The position numbers and the translations under genes are program-made. DNA of 64,000 bases from Litoribacter ruber. GTDB lineage: Bacteria; Bacteroidota; Bacteroidia; Cytophagales; Cyclobacteriaceae. Positions 63,498-64,000 of this stretch are shown here, piece by piece. Each line of letters starts with the position of its first letter. Position 1 is the stretch's first letter. The stretch lies in contig NZ_JAHBGI010000012.1 of the NCBI RefSeq assembly GCF_018500185.1, positions 64,708 to 128,707 on the forward strand. The letters run 5' to 3'. A model generated the notes under the pieces. It made no database searches, was not told where the DNA came from, and was given only the letters and a program-made list of their open reading frames with translations.

Positions 63498-64000
63498 TTA
63501 ATTGCATAAAATGTCTGAAGTAACAATTTCGGTCAATCCAGGAATTATTTGATTGTATTGGTTTACTTGGTCTAAAACCACCAAATCACCTCTATATAGA
63601 GCTTGTAAAACAAGATTGGCCACATTTGTATTGTTTGCAAGAAGACCTATGTCTCTCCCAACTTGATTATTGTGTAAATCCATAATTTTTTCCATTTCTC
63701 TATTGGATGGAGTATCACATTCATGAGCATCTGCAAACTGTTTTGATAATGGTACATTATTCGTTGATATGACATTTAAGGCATTCCAGTAAGCGTGCCT
63801 AAATGCATCACCACAGTCATTGTGATTGTTTCCTCCCCCATTTGGACCAAAAAAATCTTTTGTTTTTTCGTCAGCTAATATAGAATTTTCATAAATCTTG
63901 TAAATATTATGTAGATTTCCGTTGTATATGGAATTTCTTACTGTACTTTTTTCACAATCATTTAATTTTTTATATTTTTCTTCTATATAATTGATGATCT
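63498..64000 (-). CDS. DUF6973-like protein, 5' part outside the window
   Basis: The frame is open from the window edge to TAA at 63498: 166 codons plus stop, with the start further right. The internal ATG at 63695 is not the real start. The translated text shows the linked blocks NNHNDCGDAFRHAYWNALN, QFADAHE and MEKIMDLHNNQVGRDIG. The His/Asn/Glu pattern AFRHAxWNA ... AHE ... MDLxNNxVGR is, from memory, that of DUF6973, a domain of unknown function that also occurs at the C-terminus of large secreted proteins. The invariant His and Glu residues could bind metal. The N-terminus is not visible, so export or fusion to other domains cannot be judged. The DNA is clearly richer in A+T than tex. 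Confidence 0.65.
   Translation of the reverse strand, partial: IINYIEEKYKKLNDCEKSTVRNSIYNGNLHNIYKIYENSILADEKTKDFFGPNGGGNNHNDCGDAFRHAYWNALNVISTNNVPLSKQFADAHECDTPSNREMEKIMDLHNNQVGRDIGLLANNTNVANLVLQALYRGDLVVLDQVNQYNQIIPGLTEIVTSDILCN

Noticed and set aside
63498-63695. 65-residue protein as a complete gene
   Set aside because: The same frame stays open to the window edge and carries conserved motif blocks upstream of this ATG, so this is only the C-terminal end of a longer protein.

Overview
The window reads as chromosomal DNA of a Bacteroidota bacterium, most likely order Cytophagales and close to Cyclobacteriaceae (inference). The signs are a SusC/SusD pair, many lipoproteins with short hydrophobic leaders ending in a lipobox Cys, promoters of the Bacteroidota type (TAnnTTTG at -7), start codons mostly without a Shine-Dalgarno sequence, an AddAB-like recombination pair, an MlaEFD transporter and a membrane pyrophosphatase. 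I see no rRNA, tRNA, CRISPR array, transposase or phage gene. Most of the window is ordinary core genome.

Layout. 1-660: a 39-residue small protein (minus strand) and a possible small RNA ending in a terminator. 661-10.4 kb: ffh, a lipoprotein, guanine deaminase, two flavin oxidoreductases (one carotenoid-desaturase-like, one SdhA/FrdA-like), pdhB, an aldehyde dehydrogenase with a rhodanese lipoprotein, a phosphodiesterase and a 47-residue basic protein. 10.6-17.9 kb: hisS, ybaB with a glycosyltransferase, a PspC protein, an OmpA/TPR lipoprotein, a CBS-domain protein, a YdcF-like protein and a small membrane protein. 18.0-24.2 kb: addA and addB. 24.2-28.0 kb: a YCII protein, a lone response-regulator receiver and mlaEFD. 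28.0-28.7 kb is a gene-free stretch. 28.7-45.5 kb: aconitase with a lipoprotein, pgi, an esterase/VOC pair, a GH5-like secreted glycosidase, an ion channel gene that has lost its last helix, an alanine/glycine symporter coupled to glycerate kinase, an NTF2-like protein with a quinone oxidoreductase, and hppA.

46.0-57.2 kb is the main accessory-looking block. SusC, SusD and a small lipoprotein are followed on the same strand by an N-acyl-D-amino-acid deacylase, a beta-lactamase-fold hydrolase, an S9 peptidase and a DacB-type D-Ala-D-Ala carboxypeptidase. No glycan-degrading enzyme is present, so I infer that this set handles peptides or D-amino-acid-containing wall fragments rather than polysaccharides. 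katG, an exported flavodoxin and tex follow. The right edge (63.16-64.0 kb) is AT-rich: a membrane-anchored hypothetical protein sits 3 bases downstream of a gene that runs off the window and carries a DUF6973-like motif set.

Regulation and non-coding DNA. Many convergent gene pairs share strong hairpins that can terminate in both directions. Several intergenic gaps hold degenerate dispersed repeats (a 7-base GTCT-type tandem repeat at four places, a GCGTGAA/CTCTGTG type at two places, and a composite inverted repeat). Promoter positions were used to choose shorter start codons for several genes.
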